A stretch of DNA of 48,168 nt, from NCBI GenBank assembly GCA_016218925.1, contig JACRCR010000109.1, positions 106,053-154,220 of the forward strand, in the 5' to 3' direction. Shown in pieces: positions 28,841 to 37,883 of the stretch (position 1 is the first letter of the stretch; each line of letters begins with the position of its first letter). The stretch comes from Deltaproteobacteria bacterium. Its GTDB lineage: Bacteria > Desulfobacterota > Binatia > UBA1149 > CAITLU01. Both the position numbers and the translations under genes were made by a program. Below the pieces are notes generated by a model. It saw nothing but the letters and a program-made list of their open reading frames with translations. It searched no databases and had not been told where the DNA came from.

Positions 28841-29620
28841 TTGCCCGTTCGTATCCATCCGACCGCGATCGTCGCAGAAGGCGCGCGCCTCGGTGACGAG
28901 GTCGTCGTCGGGCCGTACTCGATCGTCGGCGGCGACGTCGAGATCGGCGCAAGGACCGAGATCGGCCCGCACACCGTCATCGACGGACACACCTGCATCG
29001 GCCGGCGCTGTCGCGTCACCGGCCAGGCTTCGATCGGAACCGCGCCGCAGGATCTGAAGTACGCGGGCGGCCCGACCAGGCTCGAGATCGGCGACGACAA
29101 CGTCATCCGCGAATTCGTCACGGTCAATCGCGCCACCGAGCACGGCGGCGGCGTGACGCGCATCGGCCATCGCTGCATGCTGATGGCCTACGCTCACGTG
29201 GCTCACGACTGTACGCTTGGCGACAACGTGGTGATGGCCAACGCGGCGACGCTGGCCGGACACGTGACGATAGAAGACTGGGCGATCGTCGGCGGTCTGG
29301 TGGCGGTGCACCAGTTCGTCCGCGTCGGCGAATCGGTGATCCTCGGCGGCGGCGCGATGGTGACGCTGGACGTGCCGCCCTACTGCATGGCCGCCGGAGA
29401 CCGCGCCAGCCTTCACGGGCTCAACCTGATCGGGCTGCGCCGCCGCGGTTTCTCGGAAGAGACCATCAAGGCGGTGCGCGGTGCCTATCGCGTGGTGTTC
29501 CAGAGCGGTCTCAAGCTCGCCGACGCACTGGCTCGCCTGCGCAGCGAGTTCGAGAGCAGCCCGGAGGTCGCGCGCCTGGTGCATTTCATCGAGGGCTCCC
29601 AGCGAGGGATCTGCCGGTGA
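28841..29620 (+). CDS. lpxA: Acyl-ACP--UDP-N-acetylglucosamine O-acyltransferase LpxA
   Basis: 259 aa, TTG start with a GGAG-type site about 8 nt upstream. First step of lipid A synthesis. Left-handed beta-helix built from hexapeptide repeats (IHPTAIVAEGARLGDEVVVG...), catalytic His at 122 in AYAHVAHDCTLGDNVV, and the LpxA C-terminal helical domain (LRRRGFSEETIKAVRGAYRVVF). lpxD and fabZ, often located between skp and lpxA, are missing here. The end overlaps lpxI by 4 bp. Confidence 0.96.
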   Translation: MPVRIHPTAIVAEGARLGDEVVVGPYSIVGGDVEIGARTEIGPHTVIDGHTCIGRRCRVTGQASIGTAPQDLKYAGGPTRLEIGDDNVIREFVTVNRATEHGGGVTRIGHRCMLMAYAHVAHDCTLGDNVVMANAATLAGHVTIEDWAIVGGLVAVHQFVRVGESVILGGGAMVTLDVPPYCMAAGDRASLHGLNLIGLRRRGFSEETIKAVRGAYRVVFQSGLKLADALARLRSEFESSPEVARLVHFIEGSQRGICR

Positions 29621-30609
29621 GGCGTAAGGCAGAGAGCGGAGCGGCTCCGGCGCAAGCCGGAGACGACGAGGCCGTGGCGCCGGGTCAGGCGGCCGAGCCG
29701 GGCCGGCAGCCGGAGTCCGGCGCGTCTGGGCAGCACGCAGCGGCCGGATTCGAGCCCGGTACCGACGTGCGCGGCCGCACCATCGGACTTCTGGCCGGCA
29801 ACGGCACCTTCCCGTTGATGTTCGCGCGTGAGGCGCGCGCCCGCGGTTGCCGCATCGCCGCGGTCGCGCATCGCGGCGAGACCGATCCGGCGCTCGAGGA
29901 CGAAGTCGATTCGATCGTCTGGGTCAGGGTGGGGCAGCTCGGCAAGGTCATCCGCAGTTTCCATCGGGCCGGCGTCGACTGCGCGGTGATGGCCGGCGGC
30001 ATCAACAAGGTTCGTTCGCTGAGCTCGCTGCGTCCGGATTTTCGCGGTCTGTTGTTTCTGAGCCGGGTGGCCGGACTCGGCGACGACGCGATCCTGCGCG
30101 CGCTCGCCGCCGAGCTCGAGGGTGAGAATATCCGCGTCGTGCCGTCGACGTTGTTCCTGGAGCGATTGCTGGCCAGGCCCGGGCGCATGGCGGGACCCGC
30201 TCCGTCGCGCCAGGCCCTGGAGGACATCCGGTTGGGTTGCCGCGTGCTGTCGGCTCTGGGTGCTCTGGACGTCGGCCAGACCGTGGTTGTCGAGCGCGGC
30301 GTGGTGCTCGCGATCGAGGCGATCGAGGGCACCGACGAAACCCTGCGACGCGCCGCACGTCTGGGCCGCGGCGGCGCGGTGCTCGTCAAGGCAGCCAAAC
30401 AGGGGCAGGACCTGCGTTTCGACCTTCCGGCGGTGGGACCGGCCACCATCGAGACGATGGCGACCGCGCGTGCCGGTGTGCTGGCGATCGAAGCGGTGCG
30501 CACGTTGGTGCTCGACGCCGATCACTCCTTCGAGCTGGCCGACCGTTACGGCATCAGCATCGTCGGCTGCAGCGCCAGCGGCGCGGTGGCGGGCCTTTCG
30601 GATGACTGA
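29617..30609 (+). CDS. lpxI: UDP-2,3-diacylglucosamine diphosphatase LpxI
   Basis: 330 aa. Hydrolyses UDP-2,3-diacyl-GlcN to lipid X in bacteria lacking LpxH. The family (DUF1009) opens with GLLAGNGTFPLMFAREARARG and has GGINKVRSL and DDAILRALAAELEGENIRVV; the C-terminal domain carries ERGVVLAIEAIEGTDETLRRA and KAAKQGQDLRFDLPAVGP. The GTG start overlaps lpxA (GTGA) and gives a 55-residue Ala/Glu/Gly-rich head; a GTG at 29767 would remove most of it. Overlaps the oxidoreductase gene by 8 bp. Confidence 0.93.
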   Translation: MRRKAESGAAPAQAGDDEAVAPGQAAEPGRQPESGASGQHAAAGFEPGTDVRGRTIGLLAGNGTFPLMFAREARARGCRIAAVAHRGETDPALEDEVDSIVWVRVGQLGKVIRSFHRAGVDCAVMAGGINKVRSLSSLRPDFRGLLFLSRVAGLGDDAILRALAAELEGENIRVVPSTLFLERLLARPGRMAGPAPSRQALEDIRLGCRVLSALGALDVGQTVVVERGVVLAIEAIEGTDETLRRAARLGRGGAVLVKAAKQGQDLRFDLPAVGPATIETMATARAGVLAIEAVRTLVLDADHSFELADRYGISIVGCSASGAVAGLSDD

Positions 30610-31567
30610 GACACTGCGCGCGGCGGTGATCGGCACCGGCCATCTCGGCGCCTTGCACGCGCAGAAGTACGCTGAACTGGGGGGCGTGGAGCTGACCGCG
30701 GTCTACGACGTCGACGCCTCGCGCGCCGCGGCAGTGGCCAACGCCTGTGGCTGCCGCGCCGCCGTCACGGTGGCCGAGGCGCTGAGCGTGGCAGACATCG
30801 CAAGCGTCGCGGTGCCTACCGAGGCTCACCACGCGGCCGCGCTGGCGGTACTGGACGGCGGCGTTCATCTGTTGATCGAAAAACCGCTGGCCTCGTGTGC
30901 ACGCGAAGGCGAAGAGATATGCGCCGCCGCCGAGCGAGCCGGACGCCTGGTGCAGGTCGGCCACCTGGAGCGTTTCAACCCGGCCTTCGAAGAACTGCGC
31001 GGCGTTCTGGGACATCCGCGTTTCATCGAATGTCACCGCCTCTCTCCGTTCGCGGGCCGCGGCGGTGACACCGATGTGGTGCTGGACGTGATGATCCACG
31101 ACCTCGACCTGATCGCGTTCCTGGTCGGCAGGCCGCTGGCGAGCGTCGAGGCGGTGGGTGTGCCGGTGCTGAGCGATCACGCCGACATCGCCAACGCGCG
31201 GCTGCGATTCGAGGGCGGCTGCATCGCCAACGTGACCGCCAGTCGCGTTTCGCTCAAGCGCGAGCGCCGCATGCGCATCTTCCAGGAAGACGCCTACGTG
31301 GCGGTCGATTTCGACGCGCGCAGCGTGCGCGTGCTGCGACGCAAAGCCGGATCGGGCCCGGTCGATCCGAGGTCGCCGATGGACTCCATCCGGATCGAGG
31401 ATCGGACCTTCGCCGCCGCCGATCCGCTGCGTGACGAAATTGAAGCGTTCGTGGCCGCCGTGCGCGGACAGCGCGCCGTGGCGATCGGAGGACGCGAGGC
31501 GCTGACCGCGCTGCTGATCGCCGACCGCGTGCGCGCGGCGATGCGCGAGGAAACGGCGCCGGCGTGA
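30602..31567 (+). CDS. Gfo/Idh/MocA family NAD(P)-dependent sugar oxidoreductase (possibly GnnA-like)
   Basis: 321 aa. N-terminal Rossmann fold (VIGTGHLGALHAQKYAEL), the family EKPLAS motif near residue 88, and a C-terminal alpha/beta domain with MIHDLDLIAFLVG. Genes of this family are often found between lpxI/lpxA and lpxB. In Acidithiobacillus a gene of that position, gnnA, oxidises UDP-GlcNAc at C3 before transamination by GnnB to give a diamino lipid A sugar. No gnnB aminotransferase is present here, so a GnnA role is only a hypothesis. Overlaps lpxI by 8 bp and lpxB by 4 bp. Confidence 0.88.
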   Translation: MTETLRAAVIGTGHLGALHAQKYAELGGVELTAVYDVDASRAAAVANACGCRAAVTVAEALSVADIASVAVPTEAHHAAALAVLDGGVHLLIEKPLASCAREGEEICAAAERAGRLVQVGHLERFNPAFEELRGVLGHPRFIECHRLSPFAGRGGDTDVVLDVMIHDLDLIAFLVGRPLASVEAVGVPVLSDHADIANARLRFEGGCIANVTASRVSLKRERRMRIFQEDAYVAVDFDARSVRVLRRKAGSGPVDPRSPMDSIRIEDRTFAAADPLRDEIEAFVAAVRGQRAVAIGGREALTALLIADRVRAAMREETAPA

Positions 31568-32736
31568 GCGCCGGCCCGGCCAGCGATCGAGCCGGCGGTC
31601 GCCACGTGTTGATGGTGGCCGGCGAAGCTTCGGGCGACGCGCAGGGGGCGCGGCTGGCTGCGGCGTTGCTGCGTGCCGATCGCGCACTGCGCCTCTACGG
31701 CGTGGGCGGGCCGCTGATGCGCCGCGCCGGCGTCGAGACCTTCGTCGATATCGGCGAACTCGGCGTGATGGGTTTTGCCGAACTCGGGCGCGGACTCGGG
31801 CGTGCGCTCAGGTTGCTGCGCACCGTGCGCGCACAGCTACGCGGCCCCGCGCGCCCGGACCTGTTCGTCCCGATCGACTTCCCGGACTTCAACCTGCCGC
31901 TGTGCCGCTCGGCAAAGCGCGCCGGCGTGCCGGTCTTCTACTACGTCAGCCCGCAAGTGTGGGCGTGGCGGCGCGGGCGCATCCGCACCATCGAGCGCGC
32001 CGTAGATCGCATGGTCGTGCTGTTCCCGTTCGAGGCCGAGCTGTACCGCGGCCGTGGCATCGACGCCCGCTTCGTCGGTCATCCGCTGGCCGAGGACGTG
32101 CGCGCGACGTGCTCGCCCGAGCAGACCAGGGCCCGCTACGGGCTCAGTGACGATCGGCCGGTCGTCGTGTTGCTTCCCGGCAGCCGGCGTCGCGAGGTCG
32201 AGACGCTGCTGCCGGCGATGCTCGAGGCAGCGGCACGCTTCGGCGAAGCTGCCCAGGTCGCGGTGGCCGAGGCGGCCTCGCTGCCGCAGGGGCTGGTGCC
32301 GGATCTGCTTGGCCGGTCGGCGCCGAGTTTCGCCGGGGCCGCCGTCGCGGTGGCCAGGGACGACACCTATAATCTCGTGGCTGCCGCCGACGTCGCGCTC
32401 GTCACTTCCGGGACGGCCACCGTCGAGTGTGCACTGCTCGGTTGCCCGATGGTGGTGGTATATCGCATGTCGCCGATGAGTTACGCGCTGGTGCGGCGTC
32501 TGGTGAAGGTTCCGTTCATCGCGATGCCGAACCTGCTGCTCGGCCGTCGCGCGGTCCCCGAACTGGTGCAGCACGAGGCTTGCCCGGCGCGCATGGCCGA
32601 GGAGGTGAGCCGCTTCCTGGCCGAACCCGAGTATCGCCAGCGCACGGTGGCCGCACTGGCCGATGTCGCCGCAATGCTGCTGCGGCCCGGCGCCGCAACG
32701 CGCGCCGCGGAGCTGGCGCTGGAGACGATGCGGTGA
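31564..32736 (+). CDS. lpxB: Lipid-A-disaccharide synthase LpxB
   Basis: 390 aa GT19 glycosyltransferase, GTG start. Joins lipid X to UDP-2,3-diacyl-GlcN at the inner face of the cytoplasmic membrane. Family landmarks: LMVAGEASGDAQGA, FVPIDFPDFNLPL, YYVSPQVWAWRRGR, GHPLAEDV, LLPGSRRREVETLLP and SGTATVECALLGCPMVVVYR. About 20 residues precede the usual family start. Overlaps its neighbours by 4 bp on each side. Confidence 0.96.
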   Translation: MSAGPASDRAGGRHVLMVAGEASGDAQGARLAAALLRADRALRLYGVGGPLMRRAGVETFVDIGELGVMGFAELGRGLGRALRLLRTVRAQLRGPARPDLFVPIDFPDFNLPLCRSAKRAGVPVFYYVSPQVWAWRRGRIRTIERAVDRMVVLFPFEAELYRGRGIDARFVGHPLAEDVRATCSPEQTRARYGLSDDRPVVVLLPGSRRREVETLLPAMLEAAARFGEAAQVAVAEAASLPQGLVPDLLGRSAPSFAGAAVAVARDDTYNLVAAADVALVTSGTATVECALLGCPMVVVYRMSPMSYALVRRLVKVPFIAMPNLLLGRRAVPELVQHEACPARMAEEVSRFLAEPEYRQRTVAALADVAAMLLRPGAATRAAELALETMR

Positions 32737-34487
32737 CCAGCGTCTCGACCAGCCGCCGGATCCTGACCTACCTGAGGCCTTACGTGTGGCCTCAGTTCGT
32801 CGGCGCGCTGGCGTGCATGGTCGTCTACAGCACTACCGCCGGCGCGGTGCCGTGGCTGGTCAAGCGGCTGATCGACGACATCTTCGCGTCGCGCAACCGC
32901 GACATGCTCGGCATGCTGCCGGGGCTAATCGTCGCGACCTTCGTGATCCGCGCCGCGGTCAACTTCGGCCAGGCCTATCTCGGCGAGTGGGTGGGAGAGC
33001 GCATCGTCTACGATCTGCGCGGCCGCCTGCAAGAGAAAGTGCAGATGCTGCCGGTTTCGTTCTTCGATCGCACCGCTTCGGCCGGGATCGTCACGCGGGT
33101 GACCAGCGACGTCCTGCTGGTACGGCAGGCGCTGACCGAAGGGGCGGCGGCGATGATCCGCGACGCGACTACGGTGATCGTGCTGATCCTCGTGGCGTTC
33201 TGGCTCGACACCGCGCTGGCCGTCATCGCGTTCATCGTCTTGCCGCTGGTGGTGTTCCCGCTGCAAGGACTGTCGCGCAAGATGCGCGCTCTCAGTCACC
33301 GTGGCCTCGACAAGCTCGGGGGCCTTTCGGCGCTGCTGCAGGAGACCGTCCAGGGCAACCGCGTGGTAAAGGCTTTCGGCATGGCCGCCTACGAATCGGA
33401 GCGCTTCGAAGGCGAGAACAAGCGCCTTCGCAAGCTGCACATGAAGGCCGCGCGCATCGGAGCGTTTACCGCGCCGATGACCGAAGTGCTGTCGGCGTGC
33501 GGCATCGCTGCGGTGCTGTGGTACGGCGGCGAGTCGGTGTTCGCCGGTTCGCGCACCAGCGGCGGTTTCGTCGCCTTCATGACTTCGCTGGCTCTGCTGT
33601 ACGAGCCGTTCAAGAAGATCACCCGCACCAACAACACCGTGCAGGCGGGACTCGGTGCCGCTGAAAGGGTGTTCGCGCTGCTCGACCAGCCCGAAGAAGG
33701 TGGGGGTCACCTGGAGGCGGCCGCGTTCCACCGCGTGCTGCGCTTCGAAGGCGTGGGATTCTCGTACGCCAGCGAAGCGGTCTTGCGCGACGTCGATCTG
33801 GAGATCCGTGCCGGCGAGGTCGTTGCGCTGGTGGGGCCGAGCGGCGGCGGCAAGAGCACCATCGCCGACCTGATCCCGCGCTTCTACGAAGTCGGCAGCG
33901 GGCGCATCACGCTCGACGGCGTCGACATCCGCGACATCAGGCTGTCGTGCCTGCGTGCGCTGATCGCGGTGGTCACGCAGCAGACTTTTCTGTTCAACGA
34001 TACGGTGCGCGCCAATATCGCCTACGGCCGTCCCGACACCCGCGACGCGCAGATCGAGGCCGCCGCACGGGCGGCCAACGCTCACGAGTTCATCGCGCGG
34101 CTGCCGAGCGGGTATGAAACCGAGGTTGGAGAAATGGGCGTGCAACTCTCGGGCGGCCAGCGCCAGCGTCTGGCCATCGCCAGAGCGCTGCTCAAGGACG
34201 CGCCGATCCTGATCCTGGACGAGGCCACCAGTGCGCTGGATTCGGAGTCCGAGCGTCTGGTGCAGGTCGCGATCGAGCGGCTGATGGCGGGGCGCACGAC
34301 TTTGGTCGTCGCGCATCGACTGTCGACCGTGCGCCGCGCCGATCGGATCGTCGTGATCGACGACGGCCGCGTGGTCGAACAAGGGACCCACGAGCAACTG
34401 ATCGCCGGTGCGTCGCTATACAAGCGGCTCTACGAGACCCAACTTCGCGAGGAACCGTTCGATGGCGGCTCAGTCGCGCGCGCCTGA
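32733..34487 (+). CDS. msbA: Lipid A export ABC transporter MsbA
   Basis: 584 aa, GTG overlapping the lpxB stop. Flips core-lipid A across the inner membrane. Six-helix exporter domain (about 15-310; FFDRTASAGIVTRVTSDV is the usual coupling region) fused to an ATPase: Walker A GPSGGGKSTIADLIPRFYE, signature LSGGQRQRLAIARALL, Walker B ILILDEATSALDSESE, and H-loop VAHRLSTV. Family members also include other half-transporters; the position between lpxB and waaA supports MsbA. Confidence 0.93.
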   Translation: MTSVSTSRRILTYLRPYVWPQFVGALACMVVYSTTAGAVPWLVKRLIDDIFASRNRDMLGMLPGLIVATFVIRAAVNFGQAYLGEWVGERIVYDLRGRLQEKVQMLPVSFFDRTASAGIVTRVTSDVLLVRQALTEGAAAMIRDATTVIVLILVAFWLDTALAVIAFIVLPLVVFPLQGLSRKMRALSHRGLDKLGGLSALLQETVQGNRVVKAFGMAAYESERFEGENKRLRKLHMKAARIGAFTAPMTEVLSACGIAAVLWYGGESVFAGSRTSGGFVAFMTSLALLYEPFKKITRTNNTVQAGLGAAERVFALLDQPEEGGGHLEAAAFHRVLRFEGVGFSYASEAVLRDVDLEIRAGEVVALVGPSGGGKSTIADLIPRFYEVGSGRITLDGVDIRDIRLSCLRALIAVVTQQTFLFNDTVRANIAYGRPDTRDAQIEAAARAANAHEFIARLPSGYETEVGEMGVQLSGGQRQRLAIARALLKDAPILILDEATSALDSESERLVQVAIERLMAGRTTLVVAHRLSTVRRADRIVVIDDGRVVEQGTHEQLIAGASLYKRLYETQLREEPFDGGSVARA

Positions 34488-35358
34488 TCCGGCGCGCGCC
34501 GCCGAAGACGCGGCGGCCGGCGTGCGCACCGGCGCGTTGCGCGGCGCCGCCGAGGACTCGCCGGCCGGCGCACGCGCTGGCACGGCCGCGGCCGCGGCCG
34601 GCGGCGCGGCGCGGTCACGCGACGCTGAAGTGCGCGTCATCCGGGGCTTGCGTCGCTTCCGGGTGCTGGCCCGCTTGGAGATCGGCGTCGCGTCGCTGCT
34701 GGTGTGGGCGGTGCTGCGTCTGCTGCGCGCGACGGTGACCATCGAGCGTCACGGCAGCGCCGAGCTCGAGCGTTGCTGGAACGGCGATCAGCGGGTGCTG
34801 ATGGCATTCTGGCACGGACGCTCGATCATGATGCCGTTCGTCTACCAGGGGCCGGGTGTCTCGATCATGAACAGCACCCACCGCGACGGCGAGATCATCA
34901 CGCGGGCGCTTGCGCGGCTCGGCATCCACAGCACGCGCGGCTCGTCGAGTCGCAGCGCGGTTGCCGGCGCACTCGGTCTGCTGCGCGCATTTGCCCGTGG
35001 CCGCGACCTCGCGCTGATTCCCGATGGACCGCGCGGCCCGGCCGGAGAGGCCAAGGCCGGGGTGGCCGAACTGGCGCTGCAGACCAGAGCGCCGCTGTTC
35101 CCGGTGGCGGTGAGTTGTTCGAAGGCGCTGCGACTTCGAACCTGGGATCGAATGATGCTGCCGCTTCCCGGCGCGCGCGTGGTGGTCGTGGTAGGCGATC
35201 CGCTGTGGCCGTTGCCGCAGCGCTCGGGTGCGCGTCTGTCTATCGCCGAGAGGGTCGGTCTGCGAGAAGGGCTCAGAGCGGAGCTCGAACTGCGGCTGCG
35301 CCGTGCCACTGCCGAAGCCGATCGTCTGGCCGGCCGCACCACCGTGGAAGAGACGTGA
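34462..35358 (+). CDS. DUF374 lysophospholipid acyltransferase-like protein, candidate late lipid A acyltransferase (LpxJ-like)
   Basis: 298 aa. A hydrophobic segment (ASLLVWAVLRLLRATVTIE) is followed by acyltransferase blocks: MAFWHGRSIMMPF, NSTHRDGEIITRALARLG, STRGSSSRSAV, LALIPDGPRGPAGEAKAGV, and RAPLFPVAVSCSKALRL. This is DUF374, the family to which Helicobacter LpxJ belongs as I recall. No LpxL/LpxM relative is seen in the window, and the gene sits between msbA and waaA, so a secondary lipid A acyltransferase role is likely but unproven. The first 56 residues are Ala/Arg-rich low complexity; GTG at 34630 may be the true start. The listed start overlaps msbA by 26 bp. Confidence 0.85.
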   Translation: MAAQSRAPDPARAAEDAAAGVRTGALRGAAEDSPAGARAGTAAAAAGGAARSRDAEVRVIRGLRRFRVLARLEIGVASLLVWAVLRLLRATVTIERHGSAELERCWNGDQRVLMAFWHGRSIMMPFVYQGPGVSIMNSTHRDGEIITRALARLGIHSTRGSSSRSAVAGALGLLRAFARGRDLALIPDGPRGPAGEAKAGVAELALQTRAPLFPVAVSCSKALRLRTWDRMMLPLPGARVVVVVGDPLWPLPQRSGARLSIAERVGLREGLRAELELRLRRATAEADRLAGRTTVEET

Positions 35359-36686
35359 AGGCTGCGTTGCTGGCAGCCCTGTATCGCGCGGCCGGCGCGG
35401 CGGCAGTGGCTAGCCTGCGGCTAGCGGCGCAGCTTGCGGCGGCGGGTGACGAGGAGAGCCGGCGGTTGCGGTGGGGCGAGAGGCTGGGGCGCTGGCGCGG
35501 AGGGATCCCCTCTGGTGCCTGGGTGTGGGTGCACGCCGCCTCGGTTGGCGAGGCCAGGATCGCCGCCGCGCTGGTGGAGGCGCTCGAGGCTGCGCTGGGC
35601 GGCCAGCCTCGGCCGACTTTCGTGGTCACCTGCCAGACCCCGACCGGACGGCGCACCGCGAGAGCGGCCGGCGCGCGAATTGTTCATTATTTTCCGATCG
35701 ATGCAGTAGCAGTCATGCGGCCGATTCTGACTTCGGGCAGATTGCTGCTCTACGTCTCGATCGAGACCGAGTTGTGGCCGGTGCTGCTCGCCGAACTCGG
35801 TCGCGCCGGGATTGCCTCGGCAATCGCCAACGCGAGGATTTCGCACGCGAGCCTGGGTCGCTACCGCCGCGTTCGAGAACTGTTCGCGCCGGGCCTGGCG
35901 GGCCTGGCGGCGGTCTGCGCACGCGACGCGGTTTCGGCCGAGCGGCTGGTCTGGCTCGGCGTACCGGAGGCCGTCGTTTCGGTCACCGGCGACATCAAGT
36001 TCGATTTGGCAAGTGGCGGCGAGACAACGCGAAAACCGCTGCTGCCGGTGGACCCCACACGACCGCTGCTGGTCGCCGCCTCGACACATGCAGGCGAGGA
36101 GGAGGTGGCGCTCGATGCGTTCGCGCGACTTCGCCGCCAGCGGCCCCATCTGCGCTTGGCGCTGGCCCCGCGCCATCCCGAGCGCAGCACCCACGCGACT
36201 GCCGCGGCGGCGGCGCTGGGTCTCAGGGTGACCCGCTTGAGCGAGTTCGAGCAGCGCCAGCGCTGCGCCGGCGCCGAGGCGGGGTGCGCGTGGGACGTGC
36301 TGGTCGTCGATAGCGTCGGCCGTCTGCGCGAGGCGCTGGCCGGGGCGGCCGCGGCCTTCGTCGGCGGGAGCCTGGTGCGGGGCCCCGGCGGGCACAATCT
36401 GCTCGAGATCGTCGGCGCGCATTTGCGCGTGATCACGGGTCCTTACCTGGACAATGTTGCAGAGCAGGTGCAGATGCTCGAAGAAGCCGATGCGATAACC
36501 ATCGTGCGCGACGCCGGGGCACTGGCCAGCGCGTGGGCGGCGGACCTCGCCGATCCTCAGTCGGCTGCAGCGGCGGCGGCAAGGGCGGGGGCGGCGCTGG
36601 CAGTCAGGCGCGGGGCTCTGGCCGCTACGGTCGCGATCCTGGCGCCGCTGATCCGCGCACGAAGCGCGGCGGAGGCGAGCCGGTGA
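35355..36686 (+). CDS. waaA: 3-deoxy-D-manno-octulosonic acid transferase WaaA (KdtA)
   Basis: 443 aa, GTG overlapping the DUF374 stop. GT30 enzyme that adds Kdo from CMP-Kdo to lipid IVA-type acceptors. Visible: VWVHAASVGEARIAAAL (family IHAVSVGE), VTCQTPTGR, YVSIETELWPVLLAEL (ETELWP), IANARIS, VTGDIKFD, AASTHAGEEEVALDAF, APRHPERS, and FVGGSLVRGPGGHNLLE. The number of Kdo units added cannot be predicted; the Kdo-kinase-like gene downstream hints at one. Overlaps lpxK by 4 bp. Confidence 0.95.
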   Translation: MKAALLAALYRAAGAAAVASLRLAAQLAAAGDEESRRLRWGERLGRWRGGIPSGAWVWVHAASVGEARIAAALVEALEAALGGQPRPTFVVTCQTPTGRRTARAAGARIVHYFPIDAVAVMRPILTSGRLLLYVSIETELWPVLLAELGRAGIASAIANARISHASLGRYRRVRELFAPGLAGLAAVCARDAVSAERLVWLGVPEAVVSVTGDIKFDLASGGETTRKPLLPVDPTRPLLVAASTHAGEEEVALDAFARLRRQRPHLRLALAPRHPERSTHATAAAAALGLRVTRLSEFEQRQRCAGAEAGCAWDVLVVDSVGRLREALAGAAAAFVGGSLVRGPGGHNLLEIVGAHLRVITGPYLDNVAEQVQMLEEADAITIVRDAGALASAWAADLADPQSAAAAAARAGAALAVRRGALAATVAILAPLIRARSAAEASR

Positions 36687-37864
36687 TCGAGGATCTGTGG
36701 TACCGGCGCGACTACGGTGCGCGCGCGGCCCGGGCCGCGCTGTCTCCGCTGTCGATCGCGTTCGGCGCCGCTGCGCGGCTTCGCGGCGCGCTCTACGATC
36801 GCGGCCTGCTGAGGGTCGCCGGCGCCGGCGTGCCGGTGGTGAGCGTGGGCGCGCTCAGCGTCGGCGGTGCGGGCAAGACGCCGCTGGTGTTGTGGCTGGT
36901 CGAGCGTCTGACGGATCTCGGAATGAGGCCGTGCGTACTGACCCGTGGTTACGGAGGCACCGCCCGCGCTCCGCTGCTGCTCGACGCCGGGGACGAACTT
37001 TTTTCTCCGGCGCTGGTCGCTGCTGCCGGCGACGAAGCCGTGCTGATAGCGGCGCGCAGCGGGGCTGCGGTGGCGGTTGCCGCCGACCGCGCGGCCGGTG
37101 CGCGTCTTGCGCGCCAGCGGCTGGATCCCGACGTTTTCGTACTCGACGATGGGTTTCAACACCGGCGTCTGGCGCGCGATGTCGACATCGTGGTGGTGAG
37201 CGGCGCAGAGGCGGATCTGCGTCTGCTTCCGGCCGGCCCGCTGCGCGAGCTTCCATCGGCGCTGGCACGCGCCGACGTCGTGGTGACGACTGCGCAGGCG
37301 TCCCTGAGCGACGGATCCGCGAGCGACTGGTTGCCGCCGCGCGCGGGCGTTGTCGCTGCGGCGAGTTCCGGCACGCCAGCGAGGCTGTCGATGCGGCTGC
37401 GACCCACCTGTCTGGTCTCGAGCCGCACCGGCGCGATCGCACAGCCACGGGCGGCGACCGATCCCGAGCGCCGCGCCGGCGATATCGGGGATCTGCGCGC
37501 CCTGGCCGGCCGCAAGGTGGCCGCGGTCGCCGCGATCGCACGACCGGAGCGCCTCGCTGCAACGCTCGAGGAGGCCGGCGCCGTTGTGGTCGAAAGTCTG
37601 TCGTTTCGCGATCACCACGCCTACGACGCGGGTGACTGGGAGCGCATCGCCGCGCTCGCCAGGCGCTGCGAGCTGGTGGTGACCACCGAGAAGGACATGG
37701 TCAAGCTCACCGCGCTGGCCGGCGGCGCGGGCTGGCTCGCCGCGCTGCGTGTGGAGGCCGAGCTCGACGGCGAGGACGCCCTGCTCGAGCGCATCGGCGG
37801 GTTTGACCGGAAGCGCGCTCCCACGCATCATCCGCCGACTTTTGGAGGACCGGCTTTCCAGTGA
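36683..37864 (+). CDS. lpxK: Tetraacyldisaccharide 4'-kinase LpxK
   Basis: 393 aa, GTG start. Phosphorylates the 4' position of the lipid A disaccharide. P-loop VGALSVGGAGKTPLVLWL (about 53-70) and the family motif FVLDDGFQHRRLARDVDIVV, then LRELPSALARADVVV and the C-terminal FRDHHAYDAGDW plus TTEKDMVKL blocks. A Gly/Pro-rich C-terminal tail follows the family core. Ends 19 bp before the epimerase gene. Confidence 0.95.
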   Translation: MIEDLWYRRDYGARAARAALSPLSIAFGAAARLRGALYDRGLLRVAGAGVPVVSVGALSVGGAGKTPLVLWLVERLTDLGMRPCVLTRGYGGTARAPLLLDAGDELFSPALVAAAGDEAVLIAARSGAAVAVAADRAAGARLARQRLDPDVFVLDDGFQHRRLARDVDIVVVSGAEADLRLLPAGPLRELPSALARADVVVTTAQASLSDGSASDWLPPRAGVVAAASSGTPARLSMRLRPTCLVSSRTGAIAQPRAATDPERRAGDIGDLRALAGRKVAAVAAIARPERLAATLEEAGAVVVESLSFRDHHAYDAGDWERIAALARRCELVVTTEKDMVKLTALAGGAGWLAALRVEAELDGEDALLERIGGFDRKRAPTHHPPTFGGPAFQ

Positions 37865-37883
37865 TGACAGTGAGACACGCGCG

